From: Deltaproteobacteria bacterium
GTDB taxonomy: Bacteria; Acidobacteriota; Thermoanaerobaculia; Multivoradales; JAHZIX01
NCBI GenBank assembly: GCA_022601195.1
Contig: JAHZIX010000001.1
Coordinates: 124,001-188,000, forward strand
Length of the DNA stretch: 64,000 nucleotides
Direction: 5' to 3'
Shown here: piece by piece, positions 10,001 to 17,613 of the stretch
Layout of the letters: every line of letters starts with the position of its first letter
How positions within the stretch are numbered: position 1 is the first letter of the stretch
Made by a program: the position numbers and the translations under genes
The notes under the pieces: generated by a model
The model's input: the letters and a program-made list of their open reading frames with translations, nothing else
What the model was told of the DNA's origin: nothing
The model's database searches: none

Positions 10001-11958
10001 TCGTCAGTACAAGAAGAGCCGCCGATTTGAATCGAGGCCTCGTCCAAGCCGAGGAGCTCGGTGACTCCGCTGGTAGCAGTAACCAAGAGCTGGTGGGCGC
10101 CGTCCGGCAACGAGGACACATCCAGCCAACCCCAGAAGGAACTGTAAGCGTCGCAGCTGTCTGCTGGGAGCTCATCGCATGTCCAGGAATCCAGATTCCC
10201 GGAGGAAAAGTCCCGAAGAGCTACCTCCACACCATCGAGGAGAATCTGTATGTCACTGATGGAGCCACCGTCATCCCGAGCGACGCCCCACACCAGGACA
10301 TCTCCATTTGCTGACGAGATCGGAGTCGTATACAGGCTCCGTAGGTAGACCAAAGGCCCGATCTCCACGGTCGTGCTGGTTGCGGCGCTGGGAAGTGCCT
10401 CGAGTTGTCCCATTGCGGCCTCCTCCATCGAGCCTTCATCGACGCGATTGGTTTCTCCGCCTCCATCAAGAATCGACGAGCAGGTCAGACGGTTCCGCCG
10501 CATGGCTCGATCGTGAGGGGAAGTCCGGCAGCTAGCTAAGACGTCGGGATCACATCCCGGATCGGGAATGTTCTGGACATCAAAAGTGCCGGCCACCTCG
10601 ATGGGGTCGACGACAAAATCTTGTAGGCAATCCGGATCGTCGACGAAACAATATTCGGGAATGACTTGGCAAAAATCTTGCGAGTTAATACCCAATGAGC
10701 AGTCGATCCTGGCTGTGGGGTCGGCACTGGCAACGACGACACCTTCGACGACGTTGGGGTGACATTCCAGATCTCCCGGCGCCCTATCGTCAACACTGAC
10801 AGAGTAGGTCCAACCATTTTCTACAACACCCTGAAAAGTATCGTTTACCTGCTGCCCCTGAAAAACGATAAGTCCGTCCTGTACGGCAGGGGTCTGGAGG
10901 GAAACCCCCGGGGGTGACGCCCTCAGGACTGCCAGAAAAAACGAAGCGACGGTCGACTCATCGAGGCTACCGAAGAAGATCACCTCTTTGGAATCGCAGT
11001 CACCATTTCGGCAACTACAGCTGACGTTCGCGGTGATCGGTGAAACACCACTGACGCTTCCCGATGCCGAAGCGCACTCGATGATCGAGTTGCTCGGAGT
11101 AAAAGCACTGACGGAATAATCCCCTCCAATAACTGCCCGAGGGAAGAGAATCTCTCCGTTCCCAACCCTTCCATCGGTGTGACTGGAGCTTCCGACATTC
11201 GGTACGGTGAACGTCACAATCGCTTCGACCTGTTCCCCATTGTCGAGGCCCGACACTACGACTCTGAAAGGTGCCGAGTCTCCAACTTGAGGACACATGG
11301 TGCCGGGCGAGGGCATACAAGCCAAGCTATCTGCAAGCTGGCAATGCTCCGGCTGAACTTTTGACCTCTTGTCCAGGTTCGCTTCCTCCATAATGCTCGA
11401 GGGGCATTGATCATGACCTAAACCTAGACCGTGCCCGATCTCGTGTTGCAGCATCGCTCGAGCTTTCTTGGTGTCCCAATCGAGATTGCCATCCCCAGGG
11501 CAACCGAGAATACTCGGTGCGGGCTGGCTGGGGCCTGGAGGAGGAGGGCATTTTCCGTAAACGGTGATCACGCCACCTTCCCCCTGTGGAACGAATTTAG
11601 CGGGATTGAACTGCCCATTTTGCCCTGGAGGAGCCTCATCGGGTCGATAGTCAAAAATAAGTTTCTTTTCGTTGACACCTGCTGGTGGAGGCTGGCGATT
11701 CAGCTCAGGAATATGAGGAAAATTTCCGTTGTCACAACCGCTATTCCAAAGCCCCATGGCCGTCGTGACTTGGTCTTTAATACCTTGAGGTAGGCTGGTG
11801 TCGTCGACCTCAACGTGACCTTGTCCTTGGAAGATCGCACCATTCAAGGAGCGCCGAGCACAGATCTCGGGAGGAGGCTCATTCTGTTGCGCAACCGCCA
11901 CCTGGAAGAAGGAGCAGAAAGAAACAAATAGAAATACAATAGGCCTGGCCTTCACCAT
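7021..11958 (-). CDS. Secreted 1645-aa matrixin-like zinc metalloprotease with Ig-like and ASH/choice-of-anchor-D repeats
   Basis: The start is an ATG preceded by AAAAGGAGATGACATC, a strong ribosome-binding site, and followed by a signal peptide (about residues 1-24, ending VAVAQQ). The catalytic domain holds HEIGHGLGLGH (about 172-182), the HExxHxxGxxH zinc motif of metzincins/matrixins. The middle contains at least two Ig-like segments (SDIQILLDGVEV; GIAWVEFEIDGSSVG). The second half is a string of about 100-residue ASH/HYDIN-type modules marked by phrases such as LEITNPANLVSGTCF and SIETTNPVDEPYLITLHG, which are common in large secreted proteins. The last 150 residues are Cys-rich. It is probably an exported or surface protease; its target is unknown. 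A terminator lies just downstream. Confidence 0.85.
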   Translation of the reverse strand: MVKARPIVFLFVSFCSFFQVAVAQQNEPPPEICARRSLNGAIFQGQGHVEVDDTSLPQGIKDQVTTAMGLWNSGCDNGNFPHIPELNRQPPPAGVNEKKLIFDYRPDEAPPGQNGQFNPAKFVPQGEGGVITVYGKCPPPPGPSQPAPSILGCPGDGNLDWDTKKARAMLQHEIGHGLGLGHDQCPSSIMEEANLDKRSKVQPEHCQLADSLACMPSPGTMCPQVGDSAPFRVVVSGLDNGEQVEAIVTFTVPNVGSSSHTDGRVGNGEILFPRAVIGGDYSVSAFTPSNSIIECASASGSVSGVSPITANVSCSCRNGDCDSKEVIFFGSLDESTVASFFLAVLRASPPGVSLQTPAVQDGLIVFQGQQVNDTFQGVVENGWTYSVSVDDRAPGDLECHPNVVEGVVVASADPTARIDCSLGINSQDFCQVIPEYCFVDDPDCLQDFVVDPIEVAGTFDVQNIPDPGCDPDVLASCRTSPHDRAMRRNRLTCSSILDGGGETNRVDEGSMEEAAMGQLEALPSAATSTTVEIGPLVYLRSLYTTPISSANGDVLVWGVARDDGGSISDIQILLDGVEVALRDFSSGNLDSWTCDELPADSCDAYSSFWGWLDVSSLPDGAHQLLVTATSGVTELLGLDEASIQIGGSSCTDETIPPAVEVTWPTSGAQTSPGPLGHLSLAATASDDSGIAWVEFEIDGSSVGVDLQFPFEVSWHATPGSWQVRAIAADTCGNTATSPAIPFSVPSGPQIIVSNGANPPFEAGATLPWGTVDLGSGINSEARKSIKVLNDAGAHGTLVLQNSVPGEANVSVRGLIGSGFRWGGVLDSPHAPGEWDNFFIGLSTEDPGFYRSVVSIHHNDPTVQNPFDFLVEGSVGGNTASPEMTTRFGPEYFQHGDSKDYGCIALNTTAGDDRRSMRVANPAPPGGGVLHSSVSVQSVSGSAFYEDNILEPSIAPGDEDGFVVGLRRDAIGDFAAKLLFQHNVVGLANPFVVNVSAQVRQSCFPGQALRFVDFLEVKDSSGAAVDETFPLEIGSHQQVPGMVAPASFTITNISGEAVTVEQILLQRRIGSEAISWQSSPVLPLTLASGARQELRLNLSRDEIGFYLYEVTLISAEAGTSTFEIWGAVYEPLPSDFDVALALSGSVVPPGSGHTFNITLVGSSAVRHLLIRNNGASPLELASTTGLVSGPCFLQGTQPAAVIPPGGETDFWITFGGCTTAGLKTGALSIETTNPVDEPYLITLHGWMKDPIPGIGVKVGSSGSLMRGSTVPVGTVIEGNQRWRKVRIHNDGSGDLEITNPANLVSGTCFQQHDEPQSVVRSGEETTFWVNFGCTTPGSYSGGVNIESNSPFENPFDLELTGTVVGAPDIRVTHDGVTLPSGRALSFAPSTPGQQQSERLVIWNEGLSSLWIDDPAFSVSGGCFSATSGAGTASEENSGDTIPPGGSLEVDLLFECDLAGVRKGMLSLESNDPDEIPFQLFLSGLVEQCSASQAGTLVTTSSGTFCCAATSIDNDTVHLLEDASSGACSILSSCPTFQNHNRKMGESLGSDWVTRVTQGQFASCCNPSQRCNRGACYLPGTVLPRLHSFDEICADTGLGPAVYRCDEDNLGRVLLDLDTANAWSCDRELVGGETLYTFSAGPGLGGQ

Positions 11959-12620
11959 GATGTCATCTCCTTTTGAGAAAAACCGGGCTTGCCTGATGGC
12001 GAGAGATTTCTCACTAGCAAGCGGACTAAAATAGGGCCGGCTCAAGTCCAGTGGACCTAGCGCGGAGGTCTAACTGTTTTCTTCAAGCGAGATGAATCAG
12101 CAAAGCGACTCACTGAAACAAAAGAAAAGTGTTGTGAATCAGATTTCTTCGTCGAAAAGGCAACGCCGAGGGAATCGCGGGCCGCCCGTCCGACCCTTGG
12201 CGATTCAATGCGCGACAGGTTACCTAGAGATCCGGTAGCAAGAAATGTTTCGAGGTAGGCCCCGCCGGACCACCTTTCTTGGGTCATCGCGGCGGTTGAG
12301 CTCGATCACCTAGAGAATCTCGCTTCCACGTGCATCGATCAGGCCCTCGACAGGAATTTGTCCCAAGGACACTAGTATCTCGTGCGGTTATTTCGTTCAC
12401 ATTCGAGGCCCTCCACATCCCGCTGTGCTGTGTTGCCCAAACTCGCCTTAGCTAGGGCTATGCCTGCGTTTGAGCGCCTGGCCCAGAGGGCGCGGCTAGC
12501 CTCTCGGTAAAGAACGAGATAACCGCACGGGACATTAGCTTGCAGCTCCCAGGCCAGGGGATGTTGGTATTCGGACTCGGAACTATCCCCCTCTAGGGTC
12601 ACGCAGTCCGAGCTGTCCTC
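11959..12620. other. Intergenic region of 662 bp with a palindromic element
   Basis: This gap separates two minus-strand protease genes. It holds the upstream region of the matrixin-like gene and, at 12371-12540, the palindromic element described separately. No convincing gene was seen; the short frames here show no family pattern. Confidence 0.6.
12371..12540. repeat. 170-bp palindromic (REP/MITE-like) element
   Basis: The outer arms at 12371-12398 and 12512-12540 are inverted copies, with the core GTGCGGTTAT common to both apart from scattered mismatches. Inside, CAAAC/GTTTG, CGC/GCG and TAGC/GCTA pairs around 12438-12472 form a nested central hairpin. The element is confined to the intergenic space. 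From memory, similar palindromes with a 'cgtgcggtta' end are dispersed in several proteobacterial genomes, but this was not searched. No transposase gene is present. Confidence 0.6.
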
Positions 12621-14351
12621 CTACCAGAAGGGCTTCCAATTACCTGCGATGGGCTTGGGATAGCCGTCATCCACTTTGAAGGTATCCTCCGAGTACCGAA
12701 CGTATTGCTCGCCCTTGAAGAAATAGATCTTGTTATTGGTTCGTTTCAATAGCACCGCGTCTATTCCCTCAGCGAAATCTGCAGGCATGCCTCTCCAGTT
12801 GCCAGCGATCGGCTTTGGAAAGCCGTCATCTACCCCTTGGCCATCGTCGTCCGTATATCTGACGTACTGACGGCCCTTAAACAGGTAGATCTTGTCGTTG
12901 CTGGTGCGCCAAAAGGCAGCGTCAATGCCTGCCTCGAAGGCGGCGGGTAATCCCTCCCAGTTGCCTGCGATGGGCTTCGGATAGCCCTCCAGTACGCCCT
13001 CGCCGTCCTCAGAATACCGGACGTACTCACGCCCCTTGAACATGTAAATATTGCTATTATCATCCCGCCATAGGGCTGCGTCGATGCCGGCTTCGAAGGC
13101 CTCGGGCATGTTCTTCCAATTGCCCGCGATCGTCCTCGGGTAGCCGGTATCTATCTTCTCGGCCTCGGGGGAGTAGCTAGCGTAGAGGTTGTCCTTGAAG
13201 AAGTAGATCTTGCCGTTGCTCTCGCGCCACAGCGCCCCGTCAAATCCCTGGTTGAAGGTAAGCCATCCTTTGCCCCACCCCAGGTGCACGGGAGTATAGG
13301 CGCACATCTCCCAGCTGTTCCCCTTCATGATGCACTGGACACCTTCGCCGGGAGCGCAAATGGTGCAATTGGCGTTGGGGGCTTGGTACTTGCCAGCCAA
13401 AGTGTCGCACTTGCAATCACTCGCCCGGTATTCATCCGGAGCTAGGAAAACATGTCCCGTCTCATGGGCAAAAACACGGTCGATATTGTCCACTCCCCAT
13501 CCGGGAAGGCGATAGCTCATGACTAAGTAAGGGCCTCCTCCGTAAGCGTAGGCGAAGTGATGGAGGGGGTACTTTGTGAAGAAAGCACAATAGGTCCAGT
13601 CCGTGTCCATCGATTCCCGGAGATGCTCTACGTAGCCGAGGACACCGTCCTGGTTGCCTGGATAACCCAGAGCCTCCATCGCCGGGTTTCGAAAGGTGTC
13701 CTCGCGGGACAGCGGATCCGGCTCAGGCCGTGCGGCGATCTCGACCGGACGAATATCGTAGTGCCACGTGATGTTGGCCGACCGGTTCTGCGCTCCCAGC
13801 CAGCTCAGACCATTTTGCACCTCAGCGACCACCTTGTCCTTTTCTTCCTCCTCAAATGCCAGGTTTCCAGGTCCTGAAACAATGACGATGCCTACCGCTA
13901 CGCTTCCGGTCAGCTCGGCGCTGGTCGGGCCGTCCCCTAGCAGGGCAACTTGGGCACCAGGCACCTCTTGAGGGTGGCAAGCCATGGCTTCGGCCTGGTC
14001 GGTGTCCCAGGGAGTTCCTGCAAGAGGCCGATGGGCCTTTGCATGGGCAAACTCCTTGGACTGACGTAAGGCGAAGGCGCGCAAACCCATCTTGCCGATG
14101 TCGTCGAGGTCCTCCTGAACTTCAGCAGAGAGCCCCTCCGGTGCCGTGGCCACCTCACCTCCTGAGATTCCGGATCGCACCGACTCCTCCGCGGTGCCCT
14201 CAGGCACCTCCTCAATGACCACCCGCGGTCCATAGAAGTGCCGCACTCTTCCTCGAGCTTGGCGAATCGGGCGTGCCACCGCCTCTAGGTTGGTTACCGT
14301 TCCCGGGCTCAATACGATCGCTCTCTCCTCAACACCTACATCACCAGCCAT
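12621..14351 (-). CDS. Zinc metalloprotease with four hemopexin-like repeats and no signal peptide
   Basis: The product has 576 residues. HETGHVFLAPDE at about residues 296-307 gives the HExxH zinc motif followed by a conserved Asp-Glu. A Cys cluster (CKCDTL, CTIC, CIMKG) follows within 45 residues, probably a structural disulfide or metal site. From about residue 366 to the end come four hemopexin-type repeats of about 50 residues, each with KIYxFKGxxYVRYS and GYPKPIAGNW. Hemopexin blades mediate protein or polysaccharide binding. The ATG at 14351 was chosen because GGAGG precedes it by 7 nt; a GTG lies one codon upstream. No signal peptide or membrane helix is evident, which is unusual for this class. 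A tiny frame ends just before the start. Confidence 0.82.
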   Translation of the reverse strand: MAGDVGVEERAIVLSPGTVTNLEAVARPIRQARGRVRHFYGPRVVIEEVPEGTAEESVRSGISGGEVATAPEGLSAEVQEDLDDIGKMGLRAFALRQSKEFAHAKAHRPLAGTPWDTDQAEAMACHPQEVPGAQVALLGDGPTSAELTGSVAVGIVIVSGPGNLAFEEEEKDKVVAEVQNGLSWLGAQNRSANITWHYDIRPVEIAARPEPDPLSREDTFRNPAMEALGYPGNQDGVLGYVEHLRESMDTDWTYCAFFTKYPLHHFAYAYGGGPYLVMSYRLPGWGVDNIDRVFAHETGHVFLAPDEYRASDCKCDTLAGKYQAPNANCTICAPGEGVQCIMKGNSWEMCAYTPVHLGWGKGWLTFNQGFDGALWRESNGKIYFFKDNLYASYSPEAEKIDTGYPRTIAGNWKNMPEAFEAGIDAALWRDDNSNIYMFKGREYVRYSEDGEGVLEGYPKPIAGNWEGLPAAFEAGIDAAFWRTSNDKIYLFKGRQYVRYTDDDGQGVDDGFPKPIAGNWRGMPADFAEGIDAVLLKRTNNKIYFFKGEQYVRYSEDTFKVDDGYPKPIAGNWKPFW

Positions 14352-14354
14352 CAC

Positions 14355-14450
14355 TCATCCTCCAATTGGGGTTTCAGCCTCCGGACTCCGAGAGTCGGAG
14401 CCCTCAGCATCGAAAACCAAAACATTCGGCAGTCGATCCTGAGCTTCCAT
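14355..14450 (-). CDS. Possible 31-codon leader or small peptide upstream of the hemopexin protease
   Basis: An ATG at 14450 is preceded by AGGAG with a 7-nt spacer and opens a 31-codon frame ending PEAETPIGG, with its TGA directly abutting the start of the protease gene; the downstream ribosome-binding site lies inside its last codons. The peptide is acidic and resembles nothing I recognise. The arrangement fits translational coupling or a leader peptide, but the frame is short enough to occur by chance. Confidence 0.25.
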   Translation of the reverse strand: MEAQDRLPNVLVFDAEGSDSRSPEAETPIGG

Positions 14451-14451
14451 C

Positions 14452-15002
14452 TTTGAGCTCCTGGGCACCCACTGCGCCTCGAGCGGGGAGCTAGGGACGG
14501 GTATTGATTGCCCACTGGGACTTGGACTCCCAGAAATAGGACCGGCCTTGCCACTCCACTGATTTCTCCGAGGCACTCGAAAAGCCACCCCCGACCCAAG
14601 CCGATGAGGTAGCGAAAATCGGCACCAAAACCGTTTTCCTGAGCTCTTTGAGGACATAGGCGCCTACCCCCCGAGGAAAGTTTCAGCCTTCACGGAATTT
14701 CAGGAGGAAAAATATTTCACCAAAATACCGACCCTCCCAACAACATTAAACAAAAAACTAAATATAATTCCGACTCCTGCCCTCAGCCTTCAAGCTGTCG
14801 GCCAGAAAGAGGCAGTGGAGTGCTCAGATGAGTCGCTACTCATCACCGCTGCCACTCGGTGCGCTTTTCATCGAAGAGGCAACCTGTGATACCAATTCAG
14901 GAGGCCTGTTTTCCCTTGGACCTAGCCCCTTCGGAAATTCGCTGGTCCATCGGTCGTGAAGTTGGTCTTCGGCAGGGTGAGGTGAGTTTTGGAGGCTGCG
15001 GA
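14452..15002. other. Divergent intergenic region between protease and kinase genes
   Basis: About 550 bp between divergently transcribed genes. The part around 14690-14790 is distinctly AT-rich for this window and probably holds the kinase promoter. No gene is supported; a longer open frame before the kinase ATG (from 14859) has no family pattern. Confidence 0.5.
14740..14768 (+). promoter_or_regulatory. Candidate promoter for the Ser/Thr kinase gene
   Basis: A perfect TATAAT (14763-14768) lies in an AT-rich stretch, but the matching -35 position (ACAACA) is poor. If used, the transcript would have a leader of about 230 nt before the kinase start. Confidence 0.3.
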
Positions 15003-16676
15003 ATGACAGAGTCCCGATTACACCAGCTGCGCCATCTATTGGGGGAGCGGTACGAATTCAGATCTCTCCTTGGCCGGGGTGGGTTTGCTTCCGTGTACCT
15101 GGTCCGCAATCTTCATTTGGACCGCCTCGAGGCGCTAAAAGTTCTTTCCCAAGATGTCGTAGACGGAGAAAAGTCGGCTCAGAGATTCGTTATCGAGGCC
15201 AAAGTAGTGGCCTCTCTCGATCATCCCAATCTGGTCAAGGTCTACGACTACGGCGAGAGCAGCAATATCCTCTGGTGCGCCATGCAGTACATTGATGGCC
15301 CGACCCTCCGCCAAGAGCTAGACGTCGCTGGGCGATTGAGTGAAGAAGCCGTAGCTACCCTAGCGGTCCCCCTATTGGATGCGCTGGGGTACAGCCACTC
15401 CATGGGCACCATCCATCGCGACATCAAACCCAGCAATATCCTGCTCAGCGCCCGAGGTCGTCCTTATTTGACAGATTTTGGGATCGCCAAGTCCATCAAG
15501 AGCAACCTCCATACAAAAACCGGCAATCTCTGGGGAACACCCGCCTACATGGCTCCGGAGCTCATCGAGAGCAAGCCCATCGACGGTCGCGCCGACCTCT
15601 ACTCGCTCGGCATGCTCCTCTATGAGTTGCTTGCTGGCTGCCTACCCTTTGTGGCGGACAGCCCCGTTCAATTAGCGCTGCGTCGAGTCCAGGAGGATGC
15701 TCCGCCTATCTCCGATCTTTTGCCGTCGATCGATCGACAAGTCGAAGCCCTGGTCATGAAAGCCCTAGCTCGAAAACCCGATGATCGCTATGAAAGCGCC
15801 GCCGAGATGCGGGATGCCTGGATCCGCTTGGTGGGAGACGATTGGCGTCAGCGCCGAGTCCAGGTCAAAGCTGAGCCTCCGAGCCAAAGGCAGCTCCCGA
15901 TCGGAGGGGCTGGAGGCAAAGAAAAGGGAGTAAAACCTGATGCTGGCGCAGCCGCCCTAGCCCCAACGATCCCGGCCCGAAAGCCCCCGAAGCCAGTCGT
16001 GAAATGGCTGGCGCTTCTCTTGGTAGCTTTCCTGGGAGTCTGGCTCTGGACCTCGACTCGATCAACAGACCTGGTAGAGATCGAGCAGAAGGCGCCCCCT
16101 GAGGACGGTGAGCTGAAGTCAGAGCTGGCCTCGGACGAGCCTAGAGCCGCTACCGAGGAAACCCCAAGCGATGCGGGTTCCTCTGACACGAGCCCGGTTC
16201 AAGACGACGAAACTGCGATCTCGGTTCCCGCCCCTGAAGATTCCTCGACAGAGGCTGTGGACCTAGAGGAGGAAACGCTGGAGACCACTCCCGCGAACGA
16301 ACCGCCCCCACCAGTCGTCAGAAAGCGGCAAGCCCCCTCCCCCGCTCCGGCCTCACCGCCCAGAACCAGCGCACCGGAACCGCCCGCCGTGAGACGACCC
16401 GTAACGGCCGCTGCCATCAAGACAACAGCGCAGATTCGGATCACCGAGAATGCCGCGTCCCAATGCACTGGCAGCCAGGTGGTTGCGACGGTGGAGATCG
16501 ATACGGAAGGTGTCCCTACCGGTGCCAAGATCTTGAAGGCAGCAGCGACGCCCTGTGGAGATGCCGTCCGGCAAGCTCTGCTGGACTACCGATTCCGACC
16601 TGCCTTAGCAGCCGATGGATTACCCATTGCTTCCAAGATGACCCTGAGCCTCAAGATTGGAGAAACGACCCCTTGA
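15003..16676 (+). CDS. Transmembrane Ser/Thr protein kinase with TonB-like C-terminal domain
   Basis: A 557-residue protein. The kinase domain (about 14-275) is complete: glycine loop LGRGGFASV, catalytic Lys in ALKVL (about 46), HRDIKPSN (138-145), DFGIA (158-162) and GTPAYMAPE. A linker leads to one membrane helix (WLALLLVAFLGVWLW, about 335-350), a long Pro/Glu/Ser-rich extracytoplasmic stretch, and a C-terminal domain of about 80 residues ending in VRQALLDYRFRPA and SLKI, which has the TonB C-terminal (energy-transducer) pattern. The ATG at 15003 follows GGAGG by 7 nt. The OmpA-like gene overlaps its stop, so the two are coupled. The layout suggests envelope sensing with a periplasmic receptor domain; ligand and substrates are unknown. 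Confidence 0.9.
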   Translation: MTESRLHQLRHLLGERYEFRSLLGRGGFASVYLVRNLHLDRLEALKVLSQDVVDGEKSAQRFVIEAKVVASLDHPNLVKVYDYGESSNILWCAMQYIDGPTLRQELDVAGRLSEEAVATLAVPLLDALGYSHSMGTIHRDIKPSNILLSARGRPYLTDFGIAKSIKSNLHTKTGNLWGTPAYMAPELIESKPIDGRADLYSLGMLLYELLAGCLPFVADSPVQLALRRVQEDAPPISDLLPSIDRQVEALVMKALARKPDDRYESAAEMRDAWIRLVGDDWRQRRVQVKAEPPSQRQLPIGGAGGKEKGVKPDAGAAALAPTIPARKPPKPVVKWLALLLVAFLGVWLWTSTRSTDLVEIEQKAPPEDGELKSELASDEPRAATEETPSDAGSSDTSPVQDDETAISVPAPEDSSTEAVDLEEETLETTPANEPPPPVVRKRQAPSPAPASPPRTSAPEPPAVRRPVTAAAIKTTAQIRITENAASQCTGSQVVATVEIDTEGVPTGAKILKAAATPCGDAVRQALLDYRFRPALAADGLPIASKMTLSLKIGETTP

Positions 16677-17356
16677 ACACCTCGAAACCCTTAGCCGCGA
16701 TGTTGCTTTCACTGCTCATTCTCCCTTTGGGATGTGCTTCTCTAGGAATGAAGCCGCTGCAGATCTCGACGGAAGTTCGTACGGAACCAGAGGGCTTGGA
16801 AGTCCTTTTCCGAGGTGACCCGGTCGGCGCGGCCCCCTTGTCTTTCTCCCTGGGGACTCTCGAGGAAGCCTTGGAGGTCACAGCCAAGGCCACCGGAACA
16901 GAGCGCATCGAGCGCCGCATCGAAGTCTTGGCCCCGGATCGGATGCGGATTTGGCTTCGCCGAGGCGAGGAAGTCAGCCCCATGGCCGTCGCCTTGGGCC
17001 TGACTCAGATCACCGTATTCGACTACTCCGAGAAAGCAATCTTCGACTTCGATAGCGCCAAATTGCGGCGGCGCCTAAAACCCACCCTGCGACGCCAAGC
17101 AGAGATTCTCAACGGCCCCTTTGCGGGCCTGGACATCTATATTTGCGGCCACACCGACAGCATCGGCGAAGACGACTACAACGCCGTGCTCTCCGTGGAG
17201 CGAGCCGAAGCCGTTGGACTCTTTCTCGAGAAGCAAGGGGTCGACCAGGCAAGAGTCCACATTCAAGGTTTTGGGGAAGACTTTCCCGTTGCCAGCAACC
17301 AAGACCCCGAGGGCCGAAGCCGGAACCGGCGTACTGAGATCATCCTGCCGGAGTAG
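16673..17356 (+). CDS. OmpA-like peptidoglycan-binding lipoprotein
   Basis: A 227-residue lipoprotein. The proposed start is a TTG overlapping the kinase TGA (TTGA), with GGAG about 11 nt upstream; the signal peptide ends in a lipobox LPLGC (Cys about 21). The middle (STEVRTEPEGLEVLFRGDPV) looks like a PEGA-type beta domain. The C-terminal 110 residues form an OmpA-like domain: IFDFDSAKL, then GHTDSIGEDDYNAVLSVERA, GFGEDFP and NRRTEI, including the Asp and Arg used for diaminopimelate binding. It probably anchors to peptidoglycan. Coupling with the kinase suggests that it works with the kinase's periplasmic domain. Confidence 0.85.
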   Translation: MNTSKPLAAMLLSLLILPLGCASLGMKPLQISTEVRTEPEGLEVLFRGDPVGAAPLSFSLGTLEEALEVTAKATGTERIERRIEVLAPDRMRIWLRRGEEVSPMAVALGLTQITVFDYSEKAIFDFDSAKLRRRLKPTLRRQAEILNGPFAGLDIYICGHTDSIGEDDYNAVLSVERAEAVGLFLEKQGVDQARVHIQGFGEDFPVASNQDPEGRSRNRRTEIILPE

Positions 17357-17561
17357 CTGAGGGAGAAACTTTCCTGAGGGAAACACACCAAGAGTGTCGG
17401 TGAAGTTGGAGTGACTGAGCTCGAGGAGGGACTTCGGGAAAGCCTGAACATCTCCTTCGTGATGGAAAAGAGAAGCCGCATTCACTTCGTCGTGAACTGC
17501 ATCTAACCCAGACGAGCCGAGCCGAGTCGCTGGAGAACCTCAGAAGAGGGTCTCAGAGGTG

Positions 17562-17591
17562 AAAAAAGGCCGGGCAAAGTGCCCGGCCTTT
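17562..17591 (-). terminator. Terminator of the fungalysin gene
   Basis: A perfect 8-bp stem (GGCCGGGC at 17568-17575 with 17581-17588) and 5-nt loop are followed on the minus strand by TTTTTT. It lies 23 nt past the stop of the protease at 17614. A short T-run on the plus side could also serve the OmpA-like gene. Confidence 0.85.
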
Positions 17592-17613
17592 CGAATCCCG
17601 CGCTAGGAAGAAC

